Origin: Flavobacteriales bacterium
GTDB taxonomy: Bacteria > Bacteroidota > Bacteroidia > Flavobacteriales_E > Vicingaceae
Assembly: GCA_905339165.1 (NCBI GenBank)
Contig: CAJPFH010000004.1
Coordinates: 62,001-126,000, forward strand
DNA: 64,000 nt
Direction: 5' to 3'
Part shown: positions 29,163 through 38,270 of the stretch, piece by piece
Position numbering within the stretch: the first letter of the stretch is position 1
How the letters are laid out: every line of letters begins with the position of its first letter
Position numbers and translations under genes: made by a program
The notes under the pieces: model-generated
What the model saw: the letters and a program-made list of their open reading frames with translations, nothing else
Told to the model about the DNA's origin: nothing
Databases searched by the model: none

Positions 29163-29948
29163 TTAGCCTTGTATTTCTCTTTTTAACTTATTTAAATATT
29201 TAGGAGTCTTTATTAATCTTGAGCCATACCATGAAAACATTTCTCCGTTTACCAAAATAATTTTAGCATGCGGCAATGCCTCTTGTAACTCTATTTTATG
29301 TTTTTCTTTAAACGGATAAGGCTCTGAAGATAAAAGCACAAATTGTGGCTTTTGGTCTTTTAGTATATCTATTGTTATTTGCGGGTATCTGTGCAAATCA
29401 GAGAACACATTATCAAAACCAAACAAGCTTAGTATGGAATGAATAAATGTATGGTTGGCTGCTACCATATATGGATTTTTCCAAATTAAATAGGCTGCGG
29501 AGCATTTATATTTTAATGGCTCCAATATAGCAAATTGGTAGTTAATTTTATCTATTATGTTGATTGCGTGTTGGCTCGAACCTGTTATTTTTCCTACAGA
29601 GAAAATCATTTGTGTGGCATCTTCTATGGTTGTAATATCGCTCACATAAACAGGAAAAAGCATTTGCAGTTTTTGAATATCTTCGAGAGAATTTTCTTCT
29701 TTATTTGCAATAACAAGGTCGGGAGAAAGTGAAATAATTTTATCGATATCAATGTTTTTGGTTCCTCCAACAATGGTTTTACTTTTTTGCCATGAAACCG
29801 GATGAATACAAAATTTGGTAATTCCAATTACTCTTTCGTTTAAGCCTAAGTGATAAAGTAACTCGGTTTGCGAGGGTACTAGAGAAATAATTCGCTGCGG
29901 AATTTTACGAAACCTTATTTTATGACCGACTTGATCTATATATTGCAT
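29163..29948 (-). CDS. BtuF-like helical-backbone metal receptor without signal peptide
   Basis: 261 residues. It has the fold elements of class III periplasmic binding proteins: IPQRIISLVPSQTELLYHLGL at the N-terminus, DIDKIISLSPDLVIANKEENS and a linking helix, then a C-terminal lobe. Relatives bind cobalamin or iron-siderophore for ABC uptake, but here the chain starts MQYIDQVGHKIRF with no signal peptide or lipobox, and no permease or ATPase is beside it, so it may be cytoplasmic. It starts 1 base from the stop of the CBS-domain gene, implying co-translation. The ligand is unknown. Confidence 0.82.
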   Translation of the reverse strand: MQYIDQVGHKIRFRKIPQRIISLVPSQTELLYHLGLNERVIGITKFCIHPVSWQKSKTIVGGTKNIDIDKIISLSPDLVIANKEENSLEDIQKLQMLFPVYVSDITTIEDATQMIFSVGKITGSSQHAINIIDKINYQFAILEPLKYKCSAAYLIWKNPYMVAANHTFIHSILSLFGFDNVFSDLHRYPQITIDILKDQKPQFVLLSSEPYPFKEKHKIELQEALPHAKIILVNGEMFSWYGSRLIKTPKYLNKLKREIQG

Positions 29949-29949
29949 C

Positions 29950-31314
29950 TTACTTTGACAACACTTTCATAATATCGTGTTTGGTGATAATATATAACTT
30001 ATCGGTTTTAAAATCTTTTACCAACACAGCAGGATTTTCGGCAGTAAGCATAGTTTTCAGAGAATCTAATGGTGTGGAAATATCTACAAACGGAAAGGCG
30101 GCTTCCATTATTTCGTTTACTGGTTTTGTTTTAATTTCGGCATCGGCAATTATTTTTTTAAAGAGAGTATGTTCGTTGATAGAACCTACAATACGTCCGT
30201 TTTGTAGCACGGGTAGTTGAGAAATATCATTGTCGAGCATTATTTTTACCGCCTTTTCTACTGTATCATTCTCCAATACGGTAATTAACTCCGCGCTTTT
30301 AGTTGTGTTTACAAGGTCTTTGGCCGTTATGCCCGATTTATCGAAAAAGCCTTTCTCTTTCATCCAAATATCGTTGAACATTTTGCCAACGTAACGCGAG
30401 CCATGATCGTGAAAAATAACCACTACCATATCTCCTTTTTTGAACCGATCTTTCATTTGCAGAATACCGGCTATTGCAGCTCCTGCCGAGTTTCCTACCC
30501 AAATTCCTTCTTGCTTTACAATTTCGGCTGTGTAAATTGCAGCCTCTTTATCGGTAACTTTTTCGAAGTGATCTATTACATTAAAATCTACATTTTGAGG
30601 AAGAAAATCTTCTCCTATTCCTTCCGTGATGTATGGATATATTTCGTTTTTATCGAATATGCCTGTTTCCTTGTATTTTTTAAAAACCGAACCGTACGTA
30701 TCTATTCCTAGTATTTGAATATTCGGATTTTTTTCTTTCAGGTATTTTCCGGTTCCGCAAATGGTACCTCCGGTTCCAACTCCTACCACCAAATGCGTAA
30801 TTTTTCCTTCGGTTTGTTCCCAAATTTCAGGACCGGTAGTTTCATAATGAGCCCTTGCATTGGAAGGATTATCGTACTGATTGGCTTTCCATGAATTGGG
30901 CACTTCGTTTACCAACCTAGATGATACTGAATAATAAGAGCGAGGGTCTTCCGGATCGACATCGGTAGGACAAACAATTACTTCGGCCCCAAAGGCTTTT
31001 AAGGCATCTACTTTTTCTTTCGATTGTTTATCGGTAGTGGTAAAAATACATTTGTACCCTTTAATAATTGCGGCAATGGCCAAGCCCATTCCGGTATTTC
31101 CGCTAGTACCTTCTATTATAGTACTGCCTGGCTTAAGTAATCCGGATTTTTCGGCATCTTCAATCATTTTAAGTGCCATACGATCTTTTATTGAATTTCC
31201 GGGATTAAAAGTTTCTACTTTTGCCAATACCGTTGCCGGAATTTCTTTTGTTAATTTATTAATCTTTACCATAGGCGTATTTCCTATAGTTTCTAAAATA
31301 GAATTATACCACAT
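29950..31314 (-). CDS. PLP-dependent cystathionine beta-synthase/cysteine synthase with C-terminal CBS pair
   Basis: 454 residues. The first about 320 form the fold-type II PLP enzyme: Lys in FNPGNSIKDRMALKM, the phosphate-binding TSGNTGMG, and VGVGTGGTICGTGKYL. The C-terminal about 330-454 is a pair of CBS domains (DISQLPVLQNGRIVGSINEH). In cystathionine beta-synthase such a pair regulates activity by a nucleotide or SAM. It may make cystathionine or cysteine; the CBS-containing architecture and DPEDPRSYYSV segment favour a cystathionine beta-synthase. A TACATTTG element lies at 31331-31338. Confidence 0.9.
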   Translation of the reverse strand: MWYNSILETIGNTPMVKINKLTKEIPATVLAKVETFNPGNSIKDRMALKMIEDAEKSGLLKPGSTIIEGTSGNTGMGLAIAAIIKGYKCIFTTTDKQSKEKVDALKAFGAEVIVCPTDVDPEDPRSYYSVSSRLVNEVPNSWKANQYDNPSNARAHYETTGPEIWEQTEGKITHLVVGVGTGGTICGTGKYLKEKNPNIQILGIDTYGSVFKKYKETGIFDKNEIYPYITEGIGEDFLPQNVDFNVIDHFEKVTDKEAAIYTAEIVKQEGIWVGNSAGAAIAGILQMKDRFKKGDMVVVIFHDHGSRYVGKMFNDIWMKEKGFFDKSGITAKDLVNTTKSAELITVLENDTVEKAVKIMLDNDISQLPVLQNGRIVGSINEHTLFKKIIADAEIKTKPVNEIMEAAFPFVDISTPLDSLKTMLTAENPAVLVKDFKTDKLYIITKHDIMKVLSK

Positions 31315-31330
31315 ATTTTATGAATTTAAA

Positions 31331-31338
31331 CAAATGTA
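31331..31338 (-). promoter_or_regulatory. Candidate -7 element for the CBS-domain gene
   Basis: TACATTTG on the minus strand ends 16 bases before the ATG at 31314. No TTG at the proper distance. Confidence 0.38.
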
Positions 31339-31349
31339 CCAATGATAAA

Positions 31350-31955
31350 TTATTCCTTAATAATGTTTTGGTTTGTTTGGTTTATAAATTTTATAATTTC
31401 GTTTTTGCCACTTTTTGATATTGCTGATGTTATGAAAAAAGTGGGCATTTCTTCCCAATAATTGAGCATTTCGGCAGTGTAATTTTTTAAATTTTTCTGT
31501 AATTCGTTTTTAGAAAGCTTATCGGTTTTGGTAAATGCAATTACAAAGGGCAACTGGTGTTTACCGAGCCACTGCATAAATTCTATATCTATTTTTTGGG
31601 GTGGAATTCTGGAATCGATAAGTAAAAAAGTACAAACCAAATTGATGCGTTTCAGCAGATAATTAGAAATCATGCTGCCCCATTTATCTCTGTTTGTTTT
31701 AGAAACACGGGCATATCCGTATCCGGGTAAATCTACCAAATACCAGCTTTTGTTAATTAAAAAATGGTTAATTAGTTGTGTTTTTCCTGGTTGTGCCGAG
31801 GTTTTGGCAAGTTTTTTATTGTTGCAAAGCAAGTTAATAAGAGAAGACTTTCCCACATTAGAACGACCGATGAATGCATATTCCGGAATATCCGGAGTGG
31901 GGCAACCACTGAGTTTAGTATTGCTAATAACAAATTCGGCCTGTAAATATTCCAT
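31350..31955 (-). CDS. engB: Ribosome biogenesis GTP-binding protein EngB/YsxC
   Basis: 201 residues from the ATG at 31955; the TTG at 31970 would overlap the regulator gene and is not needed. GTPase motifs: G1 GRSNVGKSSL near residue 30, G2/switch PGKTQLINHF, G3 LVDLPGYGYA, G4 FTKTDKL. It acts in assembly of the large ribosomal subunit. It starts 1 base after the stop of the sigma-54 regulator gene. Confidence 0.95.
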   Translation of the reverse strand: MEYLQAEFVISNTKLSGCPTPDIPEYAFIGRSNVGKSSLINLLCNNKKLAKTSAQPGKTQLINHFLINKSWYLVDLPGYGYARVSKTNRDKWGSMISNYLLKRINLVCTFLLIDSRIPPQKIDIEFMQWLGKHQLPFVIAFTKTDKLSKNELQKNLKNYTAEMLNYWEEMPTFFITSAISKSGKNEIIKFINQTNQNIIKE

Positions 31956-31956
31956 T

Positions 31957-33120
31957 TTATTTATTGGCAAAAAGTTTCACTTCTTTGCCTGTAATTTTTT
32001 TGTCTGAAAGGATTATCAATCGTTCTACCATATTTCGTAATTCGCGTATATTACCTGTCCAGTTAATTTGCTGAAGTTCTTTTAATGCATCGGTTGAAAA
32101 TTCTTTTTGCGGTATAGCATATTCTGCACAAATAAGCTGATTAAAATGATTTACGAGAAGAGGAACATCTTCCCTTCTTTCGTTTAGCGAGGGAACATGA
32201 AGGGTAATAACCGAAAGCCGGTGAAAGAGGTCTTCTCGAAAACTTCCGTCTTTTATCATTTGCTGTACATTTTTATTCGTTGCCGCAACTACCCGCACAT
32301 TTACGCTAATATCTTTTTCACCGCCCACTCGCATAATTCTGTTTTCTTGGAGAGCTCTTAATACTTTGGCTTGTGCGGAAAGGCTCATATCGCCAATTTC
32401 ATCTAAAAACAAGGTGCCTCCTTCGGCTTGTTCAAAACAACCTTTTCGTTGCTTTATGGCCGAGGTAAAAGCTCCTTTTTCGTGCCCGAAGAGTTCGCTT
32501 TCTATGAGTTCTGAAGGAATAGCGGCACAATTTACCTCAATAAAAGGGCCCGAGGCTCGGTGAGATTTTTCGTGTAGGCTGCGTGCCACCAGTTCTTTCC
32601 CTGTTCCGTTTTCTCCTGTAATAAATACACGGGCATCGGTGGGAGCCACCTTGTCAATCATGCTTTTTAATTCATGAATGGCCTTCGATTCGCCTATAAT
32701 AGGAGAATCTTTTCCTTTAGAAACTTTCTTTTTAAGCTGGGTATTTTCTTTAACTAGTTCTACTCTGTCTATAGCATTTCTGACAGATACCAGCAAACGG
32801 TTTAAATCGAGAGGTTTTGGAATAAAATCGTAGGCTCCTTTTTTTAACGCTTCTACGGCTGTTTCGATGGTGCCATGCCCGGATACCATTAGCACCGGGG
32901 TTTCCGGAGAAATCTGTTGTACATTTTCTAACACTTCTATACCATCCATCTTCGGCATTTTAATATCGCAAAGTATTAAATCGTATTTATTTTTTTTTAC
33001 TTTTTCCAAACCGGCAACGCCATCTTCTGCCTCATCTATTTTAAATTTTTCGTACTCTAATATTTCGCGTAAAGTGTTTCGTATGCTTTTTTCATCGTCT
33101 ATAATAAGTACCTGTACCAT
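31957..33120 (-). CDS. NtrC-like response regulator with AAA+ domain, no C-terminal HTH
   Basis: 387 residues. Receiver domain 1-118 with phospho-acceptor Asp52 (ILCDIKMP) and Lys102; AAA+ sigma-54-activator domain about 140-375: Walker A GENGTGKEL (169), the sigma-54-contact loop at 216-221 reads GAFTSA rather than GAFTGA, Walker B GGTLFLDEIGDM, and arginine region. The chain ends at KLFANK right after the AAA+ lid, so the usual Fis-type DNA-binding domain is missing. It may act without binding DNA, or on enhancers through a partner (inference). No histidine kinase is adjacent. Confidence 0.88.
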   Translation of the reverse strand: MVQVLIIDDEKSIRNTLREILEYEKFKIDEAEDGVAGLEKVKKNKYDLILCDIKMPKMDGIEVLENVQQISPETPVLMVSGHGTIETAVEALKKGAYDFIPKPLDLNRLLVSVRNAIDRVELVKENTQLKKKVSKGKDSPIIGESKAIHELKSMIDKVAPTDARVFITGENGTGKELVARSLHEKSHRASGPFIEVNCAAIPSELIESELFGHEKGAFTSAIKQRKGCFEQAEGGTLFLDEIGDMSLSAQAKVLRALQENRIMRVGGEKDISVNVRVVAATNKNVQQMIKDGSFREDLFHRLSVITLHVPSLNERREDVPLLVNHFNQLICAEYAIPQKEFSTDALKELQQINWTGNIRELRNMVERLIILSDKKITGKEVKLFANK

Positions 33121-33152
33121 GTATATTTTTTTTTGTTAATGTAAAATTATTA

Positions 33153-34082
33153 TTAAAATTCGTTATCAAGTATTGAAGCCAACACTCCTTCTTTAAGAGA
33201 GTATGCCGACATTTTTACTTTTTGTATGTTGCTTTGTTTTAATACTTCATTAATAAGAATAATTCCTACCACCATCATGTCGGCACGCATGGGCAACATA
33301 CCCGGTATTTTTAAACGTTGCTGAAGTGTAGTGGGTAATAAAAGCTGGTATAAAAAATTAAAGTCGTTTTCGGCAAAAAGGTATTCTTTAGTATCGCTTT
33401 GCAGTGGTTTACTAAAGAAATGAAGCGAGGTTATCTCGGCCAATGTATCGAATGAGCCCGATGAACCTACCAATTGAATACAAGGATATTTTTTTAATGC
33501 AGCAAAAAGCGGTTGCAATTCTGTACGCAGATAAGCTGTTAGTTCTAAAACATTTTCTTTACTGATGGGGTCGGACGGATTAAACATTTCTAGTAAACGA
33601 GATACTCCCAACTGGAAACTTTTTTTCCATAAAATTTCCTTTTGGGTGGCTATTATAAATTCGGTACTTCCTCCGCCAATATCCATAATTAAAAAGGGTT
33701 CTTTAGAAAACGAAATAGCTAGTTTTACTCCTTGGCAAATGAATTCGGCTTCGGTATTTCCGTCAATAATTTTTATTTCGAAACCGGTTTCGTTTTTTAT
33801 GTGTTTTGTGTATTCTGTGCCGTTTTCGGCATCTCTTACAGCCGAGGTAGCAAAGGCAATTGTTTTTTCAACTTCAAGTTCTTCTATTTTTTTTTTATGC
33901 ACTAAGAGAGCCTCTATGCCTCGCTGCATGGCAGAAAGGGTAATTGTTTTTTTTGTAATTCCACCTTCGCCAAGACGTACGGGCATTTTAGAAGAATGAA
34001 TAATAGAGTATTGCTTATTGTAAACATCGGCAATTAACAAATTGAATGTGTTGGTTCCTAAATCTAAAACGGCTACTCTCAT
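33153..34082 (-). CDS. Ppx/GppA-family phosphatase (exopolyphosphatase/pppGpp phosphohydrolase)
   Basis: 309 residues, the short form of the family consisting of the two ASKHA lobes. Motifs: DLGTNTFNLLIAD near the N-terminus, FATSAVRDAENG, and the phosphate-2 loop MDIGGGSTEFII near residue 130. The substrate can be polyphosphate or pppGpp; the sequence alone does not decide. It lies 3 bases after the ABC permease and 32 bases before the response-regulator gene, in one minus-strand run. Confidence 0.9.
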   Translation of the reverse strand: MRVAVLDLGTNTFNLLIADVYNKQYSIIHSSKMPVRLGEGGITKKTITLSAMQRGIEALLVHKKKIEELEVEKTIAFATSAVRDAENGTEYTKHIKNETGFEIKIIDGNTEAEFICQGVKLAISFSKEPFLIMDIGGGSTEFIIATQKEILWKKSFQLGVSRLLEMFNPSDPISKENVLELTAYLRTELQPLFAALKKYPCIQLVGSSGSFDTLAEITSLHFFSKPLQSDTKEYLFAENDFNFLYQLLLPTTLQQRLKIPGMLPMRADMMVVGIILINEVLKQSNIQKVKMSAYSLKEGVLASILDNEF

Positions 34083-34085
34083 TTG

Positions 34086-35423
34086 TTATGAATTAAAACG
34101 AAGCCATTTAAAAATTTCGGAGTATGTTATTTTTTTGCCATACATAAGTATGCCTGTACGATATATTTTACCTGCCAGCCAGGTGGTGGCAATAAATCCT
34201 GCAGCAAGTAATATCATAGAGGTAGCTAATTGCCAAACGGGAACTCCTAAGGGCAAACGCACCATCATTACTACCGGTGAGGTAAACGGAATAACAGAAA
34301 ACCAAAATGACAATGATCCTTCGGGGTTTTGCATAATGCTTTGTGCTACTACAAACGATAAAATAAGGGGTACGGTTACCGGGAGCATAAATTGTTGTGT
34401 ATCGGCTTCATTATCTACCGCAGAGCCAATAGCTGCAAATAAGGCTCCGTATAAGAGATATCCTGCAATAAAATAAAAAACAAAACACAAAAACAGAGCA
34501 ACAAAATCAATTTGTTTTAATCCTCTCATAATTTGGATTACTTCCGATGAGTCCATTTTCTTTATTTCTTCGGGAGCGTTAAAGGGGCCTTTTTCTAATT
34601 GGCTTTGCTTTATCTTTTCAATTTGCTCAATATTATTATCAATCTTTCCAAGAAATACGGTATATGTAACGGTATATATGGTAAAAGTTAGAATGGTCCA
34701 CAAAAGAAATTGTGTTAAACCCACCAAGGCAATACCCACAATTTTTCCCATCATTAACTGGAATGGCCTAACGGAAGAGATAATTACCTCAACAATTCGA
34801 TTTGTTTTTTCTTCTATCACACCTCGCATTACCTGCACTCCGTACAGAAAGATAAAAATATAGATTAGAATGGCACCCACAAAACCGATAAACATATTCA
34901 CGGCAGTGCTGGTTTGTGTACTTTTTCCGTCTTCTTCTATTTTGTTGGTGCTTAAATTTATTTTTGTTTTTGTTTTTTTAATGAGTTCAACATCTATTTT
35001 GTTTGCAAACAATTTCATGTCGGTTATGCGTTCTTCGAGTTGCGAACGAATAAACATTTCGGTACTTACTCCCGGTTGCTTTTTATAAAACAATTGCACA
35101 TTGTAATTTCCTTTAATAATGCTGGGCGGAATATAAAGTATTACATTGTAATCGGTGCTGTAGAAATTTTCTTTGGCGGTAAAAATGTTTATTGGGGTAA
35201 AATCAAATTGATTGTATTCGTCTGATTGAAGTAGGTTTTGAAACAGGCCGCTGTCATCAATAACTTGAATGCGTTGAACGGTTTTATCTTGCATAGCAAT
35301 CCAAAGCGGAACAATCATAATAGCTGCCATAAGCACAGGCCCCAGCACAGTCATTATAATAAACGACTTTTTCTTTACTCTTGAAAAATATTCGCGTTGA
35401 ATAATAATGCCTATTTTACCCAT
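34086..35423 (-). CDS. ABC-2 type transporter permease (NatB-like)
   Basis: 445 residues. One N-terminal membrane helix (FIIMTVLGPVLMAAIMIVPLWIA), a periplasmic domain (about 50-190), then about five C-terminal helices including the conserved IFLYGVQVMRGVIEEKTNRIVEVIISSVRPFQLMMGKI region of ABC-2 permeases. The partner ATPase overlaps its start by 8 bases. The pair resembles NatAB, a Na+ or drug exporter; the substrate is not known. Confidence 0.9.
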   Translation of the reverse strand: MGKIGIIIQREYFSRVKKKSFIIMTVLGPVLMAAIMIVPLWIAMQDKTVQRIQVIDDSGLFQNLLQSDEYNQFDFTPINIFTAKENFYSTDYNVILYIPPSIIKGNYNVQLFYKKQPGVSTEMFIRSQLEERITDMKLFANKIDVELIKKTKTKINLSTNKIEEDGKSTQTSTAVNMFIGFVGAILIYIFIFLYGVQVMRGVIEEKTNRIVEVIISSVRPFQLMMGKIVGIALVGLTQFLLWTILTFTIYTVTYTVFLGKIDNNIEQIEKIKQSQLEKGPFNAPEEIKKMDSSEVIQIMRGLKQIDFVALFLCFVFYFIAGYLLYGALFAAIGSAVDNEADTQQFMLPVTVPLILSFVVAQSIMQNPEGSLSFWFSVIPFTSPVVMMVRLPLGVPVWQLATSMILLAAGFIATTWLAGKIYRTGILMYGKKITYSEIFKWLRFNS

Positions 35424-36348
35424 GTTGCAAATGGTTCTGTTCTTTTATTTTGCTTATAAATATTTCGTTCATGCTGGGAAGAATTTCTTGTAAACCGTGC
35501 ACTTCCACTTCGGGCAACACCGATTTCAATAACTCATTGGGGTTATTACTGCTTAATGTTTTTACTTGTGCAATGGTATAATCTCCGTCCGACTTAGTGT
35601 TTAATAATTCATAACCTGTCCAAAGGGCATTGGTAAAGGCAATCAAATTTCCCTTAAAAGTTATTTCGAAAATATTTTTTTTGAAGGAGTTTCTAATTTC
35701 CCTTACATTTCCATCTAGTATTTTTTTCGATTGGTTGATAAGGGCAATATGATCACAAATGGCTTCTACCGATTCCATGTTATGCGTAGAAAAAATGATG
35801 GTGGTTCCCTCTTCTCGCAATTTCAAAATTTCTTCTTTCAGCAAATTGGTGTTTATGGGGTCGAAGCCACTAAAAGGTTCGTCTAATATAAGCAATTGGG
35901 GCTGGTGTAATACAGTGGTTATAAATTGTATTTTCTGAGCCATTCCTTTAGAAAGCTCCTCTACTTTTTTATCCCACCAGTTATAAATGTCGAACCTTTT
36001 AAACCAAATTTTTAGTTTTTCTCTGGCTTCGCTTTTCTTCATGCCTTTTAACTGGGCAAGGTAAAGGGCTTGTTCTCCCACTTTCATTTTTTTGTATAGC
36101 CCTCTTTCTTCGGGTAAATAGCCTATCTGCGATACGTGTTTTGCCTGAAGTTTTTCTCCGTTAAAAAATAGTTCTCCTTTATCGGGGGCTGTAATCTGAT
36201 TAATGATTCGGATTAGCGTAGTTTTGCCGGCTCCGTTTGGTCCCAAAAGCCCAAATACCGATTGTTTTTGCACGGCAATGCTTACATCATCTAATGCTTT
36301 GTGATGAGCGTATTGTTTTTCTATATGTTCGGCTAACAGTAAATTCAT
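35416..36348 (-). CDS. ABC transporter ATP-binding protein (NatA-like)
   Basis: 310 residues. Walker A GPNGAGKTT near residue 36, Q-loop region, ABC signature LSKGMAQK, Walker B LLILDEPFSGFDP, and the H-loop STHNMES. The C-terminal about 80 residues form the extension seen in NatA-like exporters. The stop overlaps the permease ATG by 8 bases, a typical pair of one operon. Confidence 0.95.
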   Translation of the reverse strand: MNLLLAEHIEKQYAHHKALDDVSIAVQKQSVFGLLGPNGAGKTTLIRIINQITAPDKGELFFNGEKLQAKHVSQIGYLPEERGLYKKMKVGEQALYLAQLKGMKKSEAREKLKIWFKRFDIYNWWDKKVEELSKGMAQKIQFITTVLHQPQLLILDEPFSGFDPINTNLLKEEILKLREEGTTIIFSTHNMESVEAICDHIALINQSKKILDGNVREIRNSFKKNIFEITFKGNLIAFTNALWTGYELLNTKSDGDYTIAQVKTLSSNNPNELLKSVLPEVEVHGLQEILPSMNEIFISKIKEQNHLQHG

Positions 36349-36420
36349 GATCGGGGTAAAAATACGAAAGAAAAAGCTGTTAAATACACGATTATCTTTT
36401 CTATAACCTAAGTGAGAAAA

Positions 36421-36447
36421 GGATAAAAAAAGGGTTTCTTTTTATCC
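36421..36447 (-). terminator. Weak possible terminator after dnaJ
   Basis: Inverted repeat with arms GGATAAAAA (36421-36429) and TTTTTATCC (36439-36447), overlapping the dnaJ stop codon, followed on the minus strand by TTTTCTC. The stem is mainly A-T, so the call is tentative. Confidence 0.38.
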
Positions 36448-37584
36448 GAAATACTCTTTCATTCTGTCAAAGAAACCTTTGTCTTTTTTGCTAGGGTGGG
36501 GTTTAAAGTTATCGGAGTGTCGTAATTTTTCGAGTAGTTCTTTTTCTTCTTTCGAAAGGTGCTGTGGGGTCCAAACATTTACATGGATAAGAAAATCTCC
36601 TCGTCCGTAGCTGTTTAGCTGTGGCACACCTTTTCCTTTTAATCGTAATACTTTCCCTGCATGTGTGCCGGGCTCTATTTTTATTTTCACTTTTCCTTCA
36701 ATAGTAGGCACCTCTACCGATGCCCCAAGTACGGCATCAATAAAACTGATATACAAATCGTGCATTAGATTAGAGCCATCGCGTTTAATAAATTCGTGCT
36801 CTTGTTCTTCTATTACTATAATTAAATCTCCTGCTATACCACCTCTGGGGGCAGCATTGCCTTTTCCACTCATAGAAAGTTGCATTCCGTCTTCTACTCC
36901 TGCGGGTAAATCAACCGAAATTATTTCTTCTCCTCTTACAATTCCATCACCATGACAGGAGGAGCATTTTTTGGTAATGGTTTGTCCTTCTCCTCCGCAT
37001 GCAGGGCAGGTAGAGGCCGTTTGCATCTGCCCTAATATGGTATTGGTAATGCGTGTAACTCTTCCACTTCCTCTGCAGGTATTACAGGTATTGTATGATG
37101 AGCCTTTTTCTGCTCCGGTTCCATGACACTCCTTGCAAGCAATAAACTTGTTTACTTTAATTTTTTTATTTACGCCTGATACTATTTCATCGAGTGTTAA
37201 TTTAACTTTTACTCTAAGGTTGGTTCCCCTGTTTACTCTTTTTCCTCCCCTTTGTCCTCCTCCAAAACCACCCCCAAAGCCTTCTCCAAAAATATTTCCA
37301 AATTGCTCAAAGATGTCCTCCATATTCATGCCGCCAAAACCGCCTGCTCCTCCGTTAGCTCCCATTCCGGCATGTCCAAATTGGTCGTACCGTTGTCTCT
37401 TTTCAGCATTACTTAACACTTCGTAGGCTTCGGCTGCTTCCTTAAATTTTTCTTCCGACTCTTTGTCATCGGGGTTTTTATCGGGGTGGTATTTAATAGC
37501 TAATTTTCGATACGCTTTTTTAATTTCATCTTCTGACGCATTTCTCGAAACGCCTAGTATTTCGTAATAATCTCTTTTTGCCAT
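36442..37584 (-). CDS. dnaJ: Chaperone DnaJ
   Basis: 380 residues, full length. J domain (1-70) with HPD in [11 protein letters not shown], a Gly/Phe-rich region (about 75-120), the zinc domain with four CxxCxGxG repeats ([32 protein letters not shown]) and a C-terminal substrate-binding domain. It stimulates DnaK ATPase and delivers unfolded clients. It lies 31 bases downstream of grpE on the minus strand; dnaK is not in the window. Confidence 0.98.
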   Translation of the reverse strand: MAKRDYYEILGVSRNASEDEIKKAYRKLAIKYHPDKNPDDKESEEKFKEAAEAYEVLSNAEKRQRYDQFGHAGMGANGGAGGFGGMNMEDIFEQFGNIFGEGFGGGFGGGQRGGKRVNRGTNLRVKVKLTLDEIVSGVNKKIKVNKFIACKECHGTGAEKGSSYNTCNTCRGSGRVTRITNTILGQMQTASTCPACGGEGQTITKKCSSCHGDGIVRGEEIISVDLPAGVEDGMQLSMSGKGNAAPRGGIAGDLIIVIEEQEHEFIKRDGSNLMHDLYISFIDAVLGASVEVPTIEGKVKIKIEPGTHAGKVLRLKGKGVPQLNSYGRGDFLIHVNVWTPQHLSKEEKELLEKLRHSDNFKPHPSKKDKGFFDRMKEYFG

Positions 37585-37615
37585 TTTTTATCAATTAATA
37601 ATGTAAGGGGCTTTT

Positions 37616-38167
37616 TTATATGCCTGTTACCACCTTGGTGTAGCGTATTACTTTTCCGTTTAGTTTATAGCCCTTTTCCAATTCGTCTACTATTTTTCCT
37701 TTTAACTCATGGCTGGGTGCTTCAATTTGGGTAATAGCCTCGTGCATTTCTACGTTCAATTCTTTACCCCTAGAATCTTCTATATTTTCTAATCCTTTTG
37801 ATTTTAGAATGGATAAAAATTTATTGTGAATCAGTTCAATTCCTTCTTTGATGGAATTAAAATCGGCATTTTCGTTCATATTTTTTATGGCTCTGTCAAA
37901 ATCGTCAATTACAGGCAAAAGGGCGGAAATAATTTCTTCTCCGGCAAACTTTATGAGTTCTACTTTTTCTCGTTGGGTTCGTTTTCGGTAATTATCGAAA
38001 TCGGAATATAAGCGAAGATATTTATCGTTCAACTCTTCTGCTTTTTTCTGCAAGTCTTCTTTTTCATCTTTATTTTCAGCATTTTCGGCCGCACTAGTTT
38101 CTGCAGCACTGCTCTCATTTTTATCTAAATTATTCATCTCTTCTTTCTCTAATTTTTCGTTTTCCAT
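37616..38167 (-). CDS. grpE: Nucleotide exchange factor GrpE
   Basis: 183 residues. A long N-terminal coiled coil rich in Glu/Lys (about 5-55), then the GrpE core (YSDFDNYRKRTQREKVELIKF) and the C-terminal beta domain ending GYKLNGKVIRYTKVVTGI. It releases ADP from DnaK. Followed by dnaJ. The 104 bases upstream hold no gene; a small palindrome GACAAATTGTC (38229-38239) is the only structure I see there. Confidence 0.96.
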   Translation of the reverse strand: MENEKLEKEEMNNLDKNESSAAETSAAENAENKDEKEDLQKKAEELNDKYLRLYSDFDNYRKRTQREKVELIKFAGEEIISALLPVIDDFDRAIKNMNENADFNSIKEGIELIHNKFLSILKSKGLENIEDSRGKELNVEMHEAITQIEAPSHELKGKIVDELEKGYKLNGKVIRYTKVVTGI

Positions 38168-38270
38168 AGCTGTATTTTTATAAATCGGGAAACCTTACCC
38201 AATTTCTTTGCCACTGCGAAAATAAGGACAAATTGTCAGAATTTAAAAAAAGAAGAAGCCTGAAAATTCT

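Noticed and set aside
31957-31970. 14-base overlap of the regulator and engB genes
   Set aside because: It appears only if engB starts at the TTG at 31970. The ATG at 31955 gives the family N-terminus and no overlap.
38229-38239. CIRCE or heat-shock operator upstream of grpE (palindrome GACAAATTGTC)
   Set aside because: Only a 5-bp arm with a 1-base centre; CIRCE has 9-bp arms and a defined sequence.
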